64,000 nucleotides of DNA from assembly GCA_021307315.1 (NCBI GenBank), contig JAJSPD010000057.1, forward strand, positions 234,150 to 298,149. The letters are read 5' to 3'. Both the position numbers and the translations under genes were made by a program. Below are positions 1 to 11,633 of this stretch, one piece after another. Every line of letters starts with the position of its first letter. Positions within the stretch are counted from its first letter, which is position 1. The notes under the pieces are model-generated. The model saw nothing but the letters and a program-made list of their open reading frames with translations, did not search any database and had not been told where the DNA came from. The stretch is from Bisporella sp. PMI_857. Lineage: Eukaryota > Ascomycota > Leotiomycetes > Helotiales > Helotiaceae.

Positions 1-1394
1 TTGAAGAGATGATACCCCTTTTCCAGCACCTTGCCGGTGACGATCAGGACAGCGTTAGATTGTTGACTGTGGAGATTTTGATAGCAATCGCGGAAGTCGT
101 CCCTAAGGAGCAACAATCAAGTCACGGTGTTTTACTTACTGCGTTGCGTAGTCTGATTGAGGATAAAAGCTGGAGGGTCAGATATATGGTCGCCGATAGG
201 TTCGAGAAGATCGCGAAAGCTGTTGATGATGAGGTTGTCACACGGGATCTTGTCCCAGCTTTCGTTAAGTTGCTTAAGGACAGTGAGGCAGAGGTACGAA
301 CGGCAATTGCGGGCCAGATCCCGGGTTTCTGCAAGCTCGTCGACCGAACCACCCTCCTAAACGACATAATGACAACGGTGGAGGATTTGGTATCTGATTC
401 CTCTCAGCACGTGAGAGCCGCTCTTGGTACTCAAATAAGCGGGCTTGCCCCCATCCTGGGTAAACAAGAGTAAGTTCAAGGACATATAATTATGCATTTA
501 CTAACGAGTGTAGAACTATCGACCACCTTCTCCCTATGTTCCTGCAGATGCTCAAGGACGAGTTCCCAGATGTTCGCCTTCACATCATCTCCAAGCTAGA
601 GCTAGTCAACAGAGGTATAACTTTAAAGACATCGCAGGCCTTCCATAATGCTAACGATTTTAGTAATCGGCATTGAACTACTCTCTCAGTCACTCCTTCC
701 AGCTATCGTTCAGCTTGCAGAAGATAAGCAATGGCGAGTTCGTCTAGCCATCATCGAATATATCCCACTCCTTGCAAGCCAGCTTGGAGTCAAATTTTTC
801 GATGAGAAACTAGCCGCTCTATGCATGGGTTGGCTCGGCGACACCGTTTTCTCCATCCGAGAGGCAGCTACACACAATCTCAAAAAGCTCACGGAAGTAT
901 TTGGGGTCGAATGGGCGAATGAGGCCATCATCCCCAAAGTCATGGCGATGGGGACGCATCCTAATTACCTGTACAGAATGACTACCTGTTTCGCAATCAC
1001 AGTAAGTTTACATCACTTTGCTGGTCAAAGAAACATGCTAAACGTAATTTAGACGCTTGCCTCCGTGGTCAGTCTTGAGGTCGTTTCGAAATCAATTCTT
1101 CCAATGATGGACAAGCTCGTTGTGGATGATATCCCCAACATTCGGTTCAATGTCGCAAAGTCATATTCCGAATTGATAAGTGTTTTAAAGCGTCTCCCAG
1201 ATGAGGGAACTGTCTATTCCCTTGAGCAATCCGGTAGCCAAGCGACACCGTCACCTCGTGGTATACAGCTTATCGAGGAGAGGATTCTGCCAAACCTAGA
1301 GAAGCTGCAAAAGGATGATGATGTCGATGTACGTTTCTTTGCTACTACAGCGGCTGCCTCGGTTTCTGGCGAGCCGATGGTCACTTCACCATAG
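1..1394 (+). CDS. TPD3: Protein phosphatase 2A scaffold subunit A (65 kDa, HEAT repeats), 3' part
   Basis: The scaffold subunit holds the PP2A catalytic C subunit and a regulatory B subunit together. The window opens inside the gene, so the N-terminal repeats are missing. Exons are <1-469, 514-614, 664-1001 and 1053-1394; the introns start GTAAG or GTATAA and end TAG, and the phases close in one frame to TAG at 1392-1394. The product is a run of about 39-residue HEAT repeats, with repeated helices of the type [25 protein letters not shown] and [13 protein letters not shown]. The inner-helix Val-Arg pairs and the phrase NYLYRMTT are typical of the PP2A A subunit. The C-terminus runs on beyond the last repeat (roughly [15 protein letters not shown] onwards). 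The identity rests on remembered family sequence and repeat pattern. Nothing looks broken. Confidence 0.93.
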
Positions 1395-1785
1395 ATGAGA
1401 GAATGATACCACACTTTACAGGAAAATGCAAGGTCCGGGCCACAAGGAAGCCTGAAATGGAGATATTTGCTGGATTATTGTTTTTAGATGGCATCATAAA
1501 TACCAGCAAGTCCCTTTGTCCATCTCTAAATTCAGCATGGAGTAAGTAAAAATGAAAATGATGAATCAAACTGGCCTTTGTCTCATATATCTTGTGTCCC
1601 TAATCCACCCCCTGGATGTGCACGTGAATTGCTTTTGCGGGATGACGTTCTGTAACAAACAGACCGCTCACCGAATTTGGTTCTCGATATATTTTCTGCC
1701 ATGGACAAATTCTGAAAGTCGAAAATTTTGATCAGGCTTCCTCCATAAGTAGTTGAATTTTAGTTCCCTAGTACTGGCTTTCAGA

Positions 1786-2619
1786 ATGGTATCTAACGAG
1801 CCCTCTAATCCAAACCACCTCGAGCCCTCCAAGCTAGGAACCAAAGAATAGTATGCCTATCTTGCCACGCAATCTACCCCGCTGTTGCTGACAACCCCTC
1901 TCTGTAGCTGGGACAACCTCTATACCACCGAAATCACAAACCACTCTCTTGATCCCTCAGATGAAGGCACGATCTGGTTCGATGACTCATCGGCCGAAGA
2001 TAAAGCCTACGGATTTCTGGAACAGAAAATTGCGGAAGAGAACATCCTCCCAGGGATAACAAAAGAGAACTGCAGCTTCCTAGACCTTGGAACTGGGAAT
2101 GGGCATTTCTTGTTTAGGTTACGGGCAGGAGACGAAGATGAAGAGGACGGAGGATGGGGAGGCCGTATGTTAGGCGTTGATTATTCACTGAAGAGCGTCG
2201 AGTTCGCGAAGCGGATAGCGGAAGACAAAGGCCTAGGTGGTGGGCAAGAAGGGCAAGTCGAGTTTCAGCATTGGGATATAATCGCCTCGCCTCCCTCCTC
2301 GCTGCTCTCTGGTGCTCAGGAAAACGGCTGGGATGTTATTCTCGACAAAGGGACATTTGACGCCATCAGCCTGAGCGAGGAGAAAGATGGTCAGGAAAGG
2401 AGGATATGTGAAGGGTATAAGGAGAAGATGCTGCCGCTTTTGAAAGAGGGAGGCTTGTTTTTGGTGACAAGCTGCAATTGGACGGAGGCGGAGTTAGATG
2501 GGTGGTTTAAGGGAGAGGGACTAGAGAGGGTAGACAGGATTCAGTATCGGAGTTTCCAGTTCGGGGGCCAGAAGGGGCAGACTATTAGTAGTGTTTGTTT
2601 TAGAAAATGCGGACGATAG
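1786..2619 (+). CDS. EFM4: eEF1A lysine methyltransferase, Efm4/METTL10 family
   Basis: A SAM-dependent seven-beta-strand methyltransferase predicted to methylate a lysine of elongation factor eEF1A in the cytosol. Exon 1 is 1786-1850 and exon 2 is 1908-2619. The intron 1851-1907 (GTATGC...CTGTAG) splits a Tyr codon; splicing yields KLGTKEYWDNLYTTEI, the signature N-terminus of this family. The product is about 258 aa. SAM motif I is FLDLGTGNGHF (about residues 90-100), an acidic motif II follows at LGVDYS, and the family motif ILDKGTFDAISL lies near residue 177. The final strand ends QTISSVCFRK. The start at 1786 is preferred over the in-frame ATG at 1885, because the latter lies inside the intron. 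The next recognisable gene downstream is 3.6 kb away on the other strand. Confidence 0.9.
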
Positions 2620-5600
2620 CCCCTTTTAATGGTGTTTAAGTTCGTGAGTTCACATATCAAAAGCGGTCAGTTGTATATGATGGAATACTATGGCTGGATA
2701 GGCGTGAGTAAGTCAGAGAAAATGGTCGCTGGAGTCTAAATGCTGATACTACCAGCGTTTGTGGCATGTGGGGCTACCGAGTTAGAACAGCTCATGCTCC
2801 CGAACTTCGCGTCCTAGTTACGGATTCGTGTTCTCCGAGATTTGGAAGTCGAGGATTGTGAAAGGTGCAAAATGTATTATCATATGGTGTATCTTTTCAC
2901 ATAGAGTAGGCAAGCAAGACTAGGAAATACTATAATTTAGTTTTTGGTGAGCACGTAGCTTACTCCTTAACAACATAAGAAATCGTTTCAAGTGAGGTGA
3001 AAATAGAGAGGGCTTCAAGTTTGTTCAGGAGAGCTTACGCTAAATGTCGACTTATTGAAGTCATCGATGGTTTCACACAAATTCTTCCGCAGATCAAGAA
3101 TCTAGATCACTGGTAGCCAGTGCCATCAATCTCTAGTGAAATGGATTTAAATACTAAATAACAAGTACTTTCTTTTTCCCTATTATGAATACTCTTTTAA
3201 CACCACAGAAATTACGTCTCCCTTGATTACTCCCATACACGTATCCCACATACTGCAGATTAAAGAGACAACCCCGTATTCACAAGCCCTGTTCTTATGC
3301 GCCATCTAATGCAAACCAATACACATTTCTATACCTCATAGCATCAAGTGAATTCCTCATCCTTACGCCTCTTCAGCTGGAGCAGCCTTACTGATCTCTT
3401 TCTACGAAGCGGGTCTTCTCGGCTTATAAGTTCACGAGTCTAGGCATAGGTTCATTGTCTTCGCTTTGGAAGAAACTCCCGGATTGTATTACTGACGCTT
3501 CGGGACCTATTCGCTCCGTAATACAGATCAAGAGCTTATTTGGGAATGCGGGTTGGGTTCTTGAAGATGCTGAGGAGAAATATGAGGATGGGGTCGCCAA
3601 TTAGATTGAAGAAGATTTAGTTCAAAAGGAGTACCGCCATCGATGTTCCTTGACCATAAGAGACGCAGGAGAATGTTTGCTTCGCTAACCATGATATCTC
3701 CTCTTCGCAGCCCAGCTCTAATCGTCTCTTTGATATCTTGGATCAAGTTTCGCCTTACCCTCAACCCACCTCCGCAAAGAATTGCATCCATACTCAGGCT
3801 ACATCGAGTATGGGTCATTTCATCCGTGTCTACAGATGCATCCTTGGAACAAGAGCTTTCTCTCAGAGTGCTCTTCCAGCCGCCAGTGGATCTGATTCAC
3901 TATAAAAATCAGTGAAAGCTATTGCTGACAGTCTCATTTGATACGGGGGATCGCCGTCAGGATATCAGCCTAGCACCTATTTTCACCCAAATGCTCTTAC
4001 CAGGCTAGGCTTAGAGTTTTGTATGGTATTCCACATCCCACCATCTTGAAAGAGGTTCATATGCCCTGGCTCCTGCTCACTAGAACCTGCATAGCGATTA
4101 TACAGATCCAGCAAAGCTTGTTTGCTCAGCCAGATGCAGATTCCGCAACTCACCAAAATTTTCTTCTCCTCCTACCTTCTCTTAGAGAGAACACTGTCCC
4201 GTCTTGAAGACCGACAAATAGACGTCTCCGAGTCAATCTCAGGTGCCTTTCTGCTTTTAATTTTTGAGCCTCTTGTCTATGGAAAGCCTCACAGGCCGCA
4301 GATAGCTGGTCTACATCCATAGACCCTCGAGTCTCTGCCACGGATTGTTGCTTCAAACATCATTTTTGTTTACACATCCCCCTGTCCTCGGCTAGGCGAC
4401 CAGCTGATCTCCCAATTGAATTTTTTTTTTATCTTTCTCAAATCTTCATGCTCAATTTCCAAGTCTGCCATGCTCCTCTCAGAATTCCGATCTAGAGCTG
4501 TCTCGCATCTGTACCCTAGCCCCATCATGGATGCTTGCGCCAGTGTCCCATTTTCGCCTCTTATTGAAATAGCTTTTAAAATTCATGAGATTCCCCTGGT
4601 CTCCCGCATTGGAAGCTCCCTTTAAAGCTTTAGGTTCAGGATCAACTCCCCAAACTCCGCCGAGATAGGAGGCGCGCGTACGCACTTTCTATTTGAGAAC
4701 GAGTGTTATTTAATAGATGCAGCAATATTGTTTGCCATTCCTCGCTGTACCTAAAAGGACCTTGTCTTGGGGTTTTCGCTTATTTTCACGTTGGTATAGT
4801 TCCGAGGATTGAAGAAGCGGGTTAGTCTGCTTTTCTAGAAGCCTCAAGTTCTCAAGAGTAAGTTCTTGTGGAATTGTGGCACTTTAACTTCACCTAACCT
4901 ACGACATGGTTCAAGGGACGATAGGGCAGATGTGTGTCCATGGTTGGACGTCAATACTTGCTCAGAATGGTTTTCTGATATTCCCATCTTTCTAAGCTTG
5001 GAATGATGAAGTGTAGAACTGTAGGTTCTGTCGGAAAATTGTCGTTGAATTTGCGTTTCTTGGTATCCATATAAGAACCAATTGCCTGGCGTTCGTCGTA
5101 GGCGGAACCCAGGCTTCGGTCCAAAGATGCAACCGGTTTACATTATAGAGGGTCCACGACAGTGGAAACAGGTCGATCAGGATAGAAGGAAGCGAAGCGA
5201 TTATCGCTGCCGTCGAAAATGCTCCAAATCTCAGGGACAGTAATTGGGTCATCAATTAGTGTATCAATTGAAGACCACGATTGGTCGTCATGAAACGGGA
5301 CGGGGAACATGTTCACAGCGTTGTGAGGGGGTGCTCGGGCTAAGTATCTAGAAGATAAGGAGAGCTGGCCCTAGGTACGAGGCAATTCCATATCTTTCGA
5401 GGCTCAAATTCACGAGGGAGAAAGTGCGAAAGAAGGGCATCAGAAAAGAAAATGATACTAACATAAAACCTAAGGTCATTAAAGCAGTTGGTGGGCAGTA
5501 GTCCTTCGCTAGTTTCAAGAAGGAAGCCCATTGTCTCCAGAAGAGAGTATCCGCCTGTCTCTATTCGAATTATTGAGTTGTCTGACATTAAAGCCCTGTG

Positions 5601-6217
5601 ATTGTGTCATATCGAAAAGAGCTCCGCGAAAACAAACGGAGTAGATCCACCTCGGTTAAAATAGGAGGCGTTGGGACACTCTAGAAGTGTTCTTTTACGC
5701 ACGTCATAGCGTGGCCCATTTTTAGAGTAAAGAATGCCACCAGTAGATTTTTCAAGAAAATTCGGTCAGGTAATGGAAAATTCTAGGCCGATATCATGTC
5801 CAGATCATAATATTCTATGCGTGGTCTTTCCGGCCGCTCCTCTTTGTTGCATTTAGCTTTGAACGACAAAGCCAGCTTGAAAATCTGTAGACTGTAAATG
5901 TACAAAATCTCGTGGTGCGCTCACGTAAACTATATCTTATGGTATCGCCTCAGCGTGGCCTTAAAGTTAACATCAGTAGGGTTATGTATAACTGTAACGA
6001 ATGAAGCACCAAGACCAGGAAATGGAGGAAAGATTACGATTAATCTCTATTCATAGCATTAATTCGTATGCCTCTATGTGCCTTTAGCGTTCCTGCAAGA
6101 ACATCTATGTATTTCATACGCATTTTAATCGACCTTCTCCCAAACGCCTGGATATCCATGCAGAAACCAACATTAATCATATACTCGTACACCCATGCCA
6201 TCATTATATCTCTCTCA
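2620..6217. other. Gene-poor interval with no confidently coding gene
   Basis: No ORF here gives a family I recognise, and no spliced reading held together across likely introns. The stretch from about 3.5 to 4.7 kb on the minus strand has several short peptide-like readings in different frames and is listed separately as a possible relic. The rest, especially 4.7-6.2 kb, shows only short interrupted frames. The interval includes the 3' flanks of the methyltransferase and the beta-glucosidase. Confidence 0.6.
3528..4685 (-). pseudogene. Possible degraded gene of unknown family
   Basis: Three minus-strand open stretches (4479-4685, 4150-4356 and 3528-3818) and a fourth reading near 4.0-4.2 kb (LLDLYNRYAG, then MNLFQDGG) have protein-like composition but lie in different frames with stops between them. 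The 3528-3818 piece contains MDAILCGGGLRVRR and RNLIQDIKETIRAGLRRGD. I cannot join them with convincing splice sites and do not recognise the family. A decayed single gene is the simplest reading. Chance ORFs remain possible. Confidence 0.22.
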
Positions 6218-9200
6218 CTAATATTGACCGGTAGGGACAGTTCGGTAGAGAACCTGGCTTAATGGGAGATTCCTAGAACTGGGTCCAACATAAACCATTT
6301 TCGTATGGTTTGTAATAACCCAATCTTGCTTGACGGGATCCCAATTACTCAGATCCCGGCGTAAAATGTCTGCCGTAAAAACAACTGATTGTCCCGCATC
6401 AATGCTTAGGCGCTGAAAACCTCTCAGTACTAACTTAGGATCGGCCGGTCCTCCAAGTGAGAGATACAGCTGGGGAACTTCTTCACCGTTGAGTTTTCCG
6501 GTGTTCTTGATTGTGGTCTTCACAGTGTAAATTACATCCCAAAGCTATGTCCCAGCACCAAAGTTAGTCCCCTTTCAAGTGGAATTTAGAAGAACATTGC
6601 TCGTTTCATCGTCCATGAAACGCTCAAGAACAAGTGATTTGTACCGAAAACCTGACATACCTTGGCATTACCGCCTGGAGCGCCGCCTGCTTGAAGTACC
6701 GGCTGAGGTGATCCATCTGTCGCATGCGGAGGAAGAAACTCGTCGGCAGTTTTGCCGTAGTGTGGATCCTCAGAAGCCTCTTTGGGATCCTCGCCGTTAA
6801 TATATGGGTAAATGTACTGTGGGACGCGCGGAAAATTCTCCGGAAAAGTGTATTCATGAAGTTCCTTTGAAATGTTCCCAAGTGTTGGGGCTGTGGTTGT
6901 GTGAGAACTTTCCAGAATATCTTGATTATATCCATCGGAGGGGGTGACAATCAAATCCGAGTACTTGAATGTGGTGTAAGAAAGTCCGAAACCGAATTCA
7001 TAAAGGGGCTTAATTTCTTTTGCATCGAAGGCACGGTAATCAATGAATACACCCTCCGTAAAATTATCCTGTGGAGAACCTGTCATAGGTTAGTCAGAAT
7101 GCTCTTGTGAGGGTTTTGATTTGCACAATTGGGTCAGGTTTTGCTGTACATATTAAAAAGGGGGAATTCCTCGTGGCGTCCAAAACTGACCTTTATTGTT
7201 ATTGAGCTTATATAGAATGTCAGTTCCATAATCTTCCCGATCCGCGGCCCAGGTAAAAGGCGTCCGCGCTGCTGGATTGACTCTCCCATAAAGGACATCC
7301 GTAATACTATGGCCACTCTCTTGCCCTATCCATCAAATTAGCACCATGACCAGTTGCAACACTCGCAGAAGCTTAGAATTCGGGAACTGTCTTTTCAGCC
7401 GAGATATCATGACGAAGAAGCAACATGAGCCATCTCTTGAGCTTCTAACTCTCAGAAGGCGAGTAACATGGTTGTGAGGAATTCAACTAACCAGGAAGAC
7501 CAGCCCACAAGATGGCTGTAACATTGGGATGCCCGTGCCAATCAGAAATAATGGTAGGACCAGTAGAATGTATGACCACAATCGTATTGTTACAGTTAGC
7601 TGCAACAGTCTTGATGAGATTATCACCACCGTTCCACAAAGTAAGATTATTCCGATCTCCTTGGTTTCCATCAACATTAATGAAACCTTCCCCAGAGTTC
7701 GAGTTTACGAAGACAACTGCAGTGGTGTCGGGACGAGAAACTAATTTTTCGATCTGATTCAGGGCATAATTGCTCAGGACACTCTTGTACCCACTGTTAT
7801 CCTCAAGTGCCTGACGATGAAGAGCAACATCTGGAGTTACAACTACAGCGGTATACCTGTCAGCTCTCATTTCATGAAATAAACTTAAATAACACTGCTT
7901 TCCCACTTTTGTGATGCTTGGAGAATGGGCCTATACCTCAGACTCCAAGCTACTGCGCCGGTGGAAAGACTGAACGACTAAGAACAAAACCAGGAGACTT
8001 ACGATATGGAAAATTGGCGGTTCCAGATCCCCAGCCTGTGCCGAGTGTCCCATGGTTACAGCCGCGGTCGGGGCATCCATTCGGTCCATTAGATGCAGGT
8101 CCAGCATCTTCTCCAATCACTGTAATGAGTTTTGGTTTCGATAGAGGAAGCGCGTTTTCGACATTCTTAAGGAGAACAGTTGATCGTGCGGCAAGACGTC
8201 GAATCAATGAGCTGTGATTCCCTCGCACATCAACGTGCCAATTGGCTTGCTGAGTACGCCCTCCACTGGACGCATGAAGAGGTCCGTTGGTTTCCAAGGT
8301 CCACGAATTGAAATTGATAGGTTGTTCGCGAAGAGTCAGTCCGACCTTGAAATATGCAGCCATAATGCGCATAGCCTTCAGATTCCTAGTTAGTCTGAAT
8401 GTTCGACAATTTATGAAATATTTAATAAAAAAGCACTTGCCATGTCGTCAATCCTCCATTCAGGAATAGTACCATTGACCACCGCCAGAGTCAGGTTGGT
8501 GCCCCAATAACTCTCTCCGCTATTGAATATTGTGTCTCCCGGCTATAGATGTCAGCACCGTTGCAAGTATACGAGAAGACGACTTACCATAGTCATGTCG
8601 AGGCCTGCGACTGCAGATGCAACTCCTAGCATAGGAATCTCAGGGTTAGTTTCCATACTCGGACAAAATTGAAGGATAGAAATCGCCTTTCAGGAGTAAT
8701 CTCTTCTGAAGACATACTCAATGAGTATACGCATGTCTTGAGGGTAAGTTACTCGTAAAGCTATCTCAAGTAGAGGAGCCTGCTCCGGTAATCTGACTAA
8801 CCTGTATGCTGGGCTTGCCAGTCACTCATAACAAAGCCTTGAAACCCTAGCTCGTCTTTGAGGAGATTATTGAGAACTTTCGAGTTTTGGCATGCATATG
8901 AGTTGTTGACTTGATTGTAAGAACACATTACGGACCCGACACCCGCACGTACAGCATCGGCGAATGGCCAGAGATAGAGCTCACTATGAATCTGTTATCA
9001 GTGTTGATTCCCAGGCCAGGGTGGGTTTCACTCTAAATACTCGATGGCCGAGACGCTATCAGTTATCAAAGCCAATCAGGATTGCAGAACCTGGTCTCCA
9101 ACCTCACCCAAGTAACGAAACTCTGTGTATATTTGTGTGGAAGGTTATCTAACACTTACTGCATTGTAGTATCATCTATATTCGACGAGATGGACTCTTC

Positions 9201-10214
9201 TATATCAAAGCCACCTTCGCCTTTTTGCCGGAAGTGTTCCTCTATAAACAGTTAGCCATAACATTTAATGAAATTCTATCAAAGCTTACGCTCGTTCCCA
9301 ATAAAATGCTTCGCGCATGCTATGACACCTGCATCTTGTATACCCTTGATAGATTCGGCCATAGCAATTCCCGTCAAATCTGGTACAATTTAGCCAGTAA
9401 TGAATGTTAGGTTTAATGCTAGACGTACAGGGATCGGGGCTAAAGCCCTCCCAGTTGCGTCCGCCTTCTGGAGCGCGCCCAAGAGGGCCGGCGACCGGAC
9501 CAAGTAAAACCGTAACGCCTTTCTGCTTATGCTCCTCCCCCATCGCAAAGCCTCTCTCGTAAAAAAGGCCACGATCAAAGCTAGCCGCAATCGTTTGGCC
9601 AGAGGGAAAGACACTATTGAGGTCTGTACTTCTTACCCCCACAGGTCCATCTTGCAAGCATAAGGAGCGGAAACCAAGCCTCGGAATTGATCCAGTTTGT
9701 CCTACGCACTAATCAACCAATAAGCTTTGTACTCATTGTTTCTGAAAGTAGGAGCCGGGGGCTTGAGGGCGTGTCTTAAGAGCTGAGACTGCCCGACAAA
9801 CGAATTGTCTCCGCCCTCAATCGGCTCCTTTGGTCCCTGGCTCTCGTGGGTCAAAGTGACAATTTAAGGCAGGATTGGCTTACTTGTTCTCCTTCCCAGC
9901 TAAAAGCGATTAGTGAATCAGTGTAAGAGAAATATTTCATGCATATGTATGATTGATTTGGCTTACCCGACACCAGTCGTCAAGTTGATTTTCTCTAGCA
10001 ATGTGAGTTGTGATACAAAGTCCTTCGCCTGTGCATAAGCATGCTCCCAACCGACAGTATTAGGAGTCATCCATGGAGAAGGATAGAAAGGGGCTGATAT
10101 TGGGAACGATAAGGTTTGTTGCGGGAGGGATATCATATCATGGACCGCTTTCCCGCCTGGGACGATTTTGATAAGTGCAAGACCAACTTCCAGTAATGTC
10201 CGGGTAAAGTCCAT
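6218..10214 (-). CDS. Glycoside hydrolase family 3 beta-glucosidase, 13 exons
   Basis: Hydrolyses terminal non-reducing beta-D-glucosyl residues, typically cellobiose. Exons on the minus strand: 10214-9967, 9899-9884, 9708-9429, 9379-9290, 9241-9160, 8983-8802, 8625-8588, 8542-8441, 8375-8003, 7842-7492, 7325-7191, 7079-6661 and 6544-6218. They sum to 2643 nt (880 aa) with no stop. Domain order is the GH3 N-terminal barrel ([24 protein letters not shown], nucleophile Asp about 293 in VMSDW), the alpha/beta sandwich (GEDAG, likely acid/base Glu in [26 protein letters not shown]) and a C-terminal fibronectin-III-like domain ([18 protein letters not shown]). It closely follows the Aspergillus BGL1 subfamily. 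The N-terminus has only a modest hydrophobic stretch, so secretion is uncertain; an alternative ATG is at 10229. Intron 8376-8440 is GC-AG, and exon 2 is only 16 nt. The gene appears intact despite gene-poor DNA on both sides. Confidence 0.93.
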
Positions 10215-11540
10215 TTTACGAGAAGTCAATCCTTCCGAATGGCCTATTCACTGCCTTTGAAGACCGTTGCTGATAGGGAGTGCTTGGATGTTAGAGTTAG
10301 GTTCCAACATTCGTTTTTGGCGATTTCTTCTCTATGGTTGATTCGTATTGAGTTATACTTCGTTGGGGGATCGTTTATACCTGAGTACGCTGGTGCTACT
10401 AGATCTATGCTCATCAAAAGGCCGGTAACCAGTCTCCCGCAGGCGGGCGATTGAAGTCACTGTTAATGGGTGATACCCACGGAACACTTAGAGTTTCCTT
10501 AAGGGGATTTGACGGTCTTCTTGAACTAATCTCGTAGTATAAGATCCCAAATAAAATGTACCATAAATCATATAACAATGAACTCTACGGGTGAAGAAAC
10601 CGCTATGGCCGTGATTTTACTCGGATTATTCGTTTCGTTGGTTTGTGTCGTGCTCCCTCAGTCAATAACGTGACTGTATCTGATATTCAGTCAAAAAGTG
10701 AACAATGGAAAATGCAATACTTGGAATGAAGCAAGTTGGCGATATAGATGGAGAAAAGAAGATGGAGATGGAACAGGGACTTACCACAGGGTAGGCACAG
10801 AGCTTATTTCCAAGCGGAGAGCGTGACTGCTGCTTTCGGGAAGTCGCGATGTCAAGAGAGAATAATTGTCGACAGCAGGTTGTATGTCATAGCCTTGTGC
10901 AAGGCTGAGAGAGTACCACATCGTTGCCGAAGCAACCGAAAGCACTCTCAGGGGAACGACAGTTTGGCGTACTTCTTTCTCTATGAAATAATAAATTAAT
11001 TTAACCTTGGTTGATATGCTTAAGTCCTGTGATGATATATCTTAAATTTTAGAGTGTATGCTCTCTCGATATACTACGGTTGTCGTTGCACTTTAATGTG
11101 ATGATATCGCACACGCAAATTATAGGAATTGTACCGTACATATGCAAAGCAAGGGCAAAAGCCGAAGAAACAAACAGTTTCGCTACCTTGTTGTATGGGC
11201 CTCTTATTTGCACTGGGAGATTGATATTCCGGCTCCATTCCTTTGAATAGGTTCTATTTTCGAATAGGCGGTTAATTGCTGAATCAACGCTCGGGTGAAG
11301 GTTTCGGAAAATTCTCATTTCTCAGAGTCATCACTTACAAGGCTACAATGAAAGCCGGTGGCTAAAACCTAATTCAACACCTTAACTTCCTCAATGCCTC
11401 CTATTGGGGAACTAGACCTCACTCGTATCAATGTCAACGCTAGGTTCTCTTCTCCCGCCTTGGCGCTTGAAGCCATTTAAGCCGGGTGGGGGCGTGGCGT
11501 CTTGGAGGTTACCAGCCTCGACAAGTTTCTTGCACGTCAA

Positions 11541-11633
11541 TTATCTAAGGAGAAGCCCTTCCTGCATGGCCTTACTACCTGCCTTACATGTCGTAGGGAG
11601 GCTCTAAAATGCTCGGCTTTTAGAGCCTCATGA
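11541..11633 (+). pseudogene. Possible remnant of a Zn2Cys6 transcription factor N-terminus
   Basis: In one plus frame the translation reads GLTTCLTCRREALKC, with Cys codons at 11580, 11589 and 11610. This is exactly the C-x2-C-x6-C half of the fungal binuclear zinc cluster, preceded by a basic stretch. A TGA follows a few codons later at 11631, and no second C-x2-C-x6-C half follows in any frame I could find. The Arg-Arg and Lys positions fit the family. It is a short match, so chance cannot be excluded. Confidence 0.25.
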
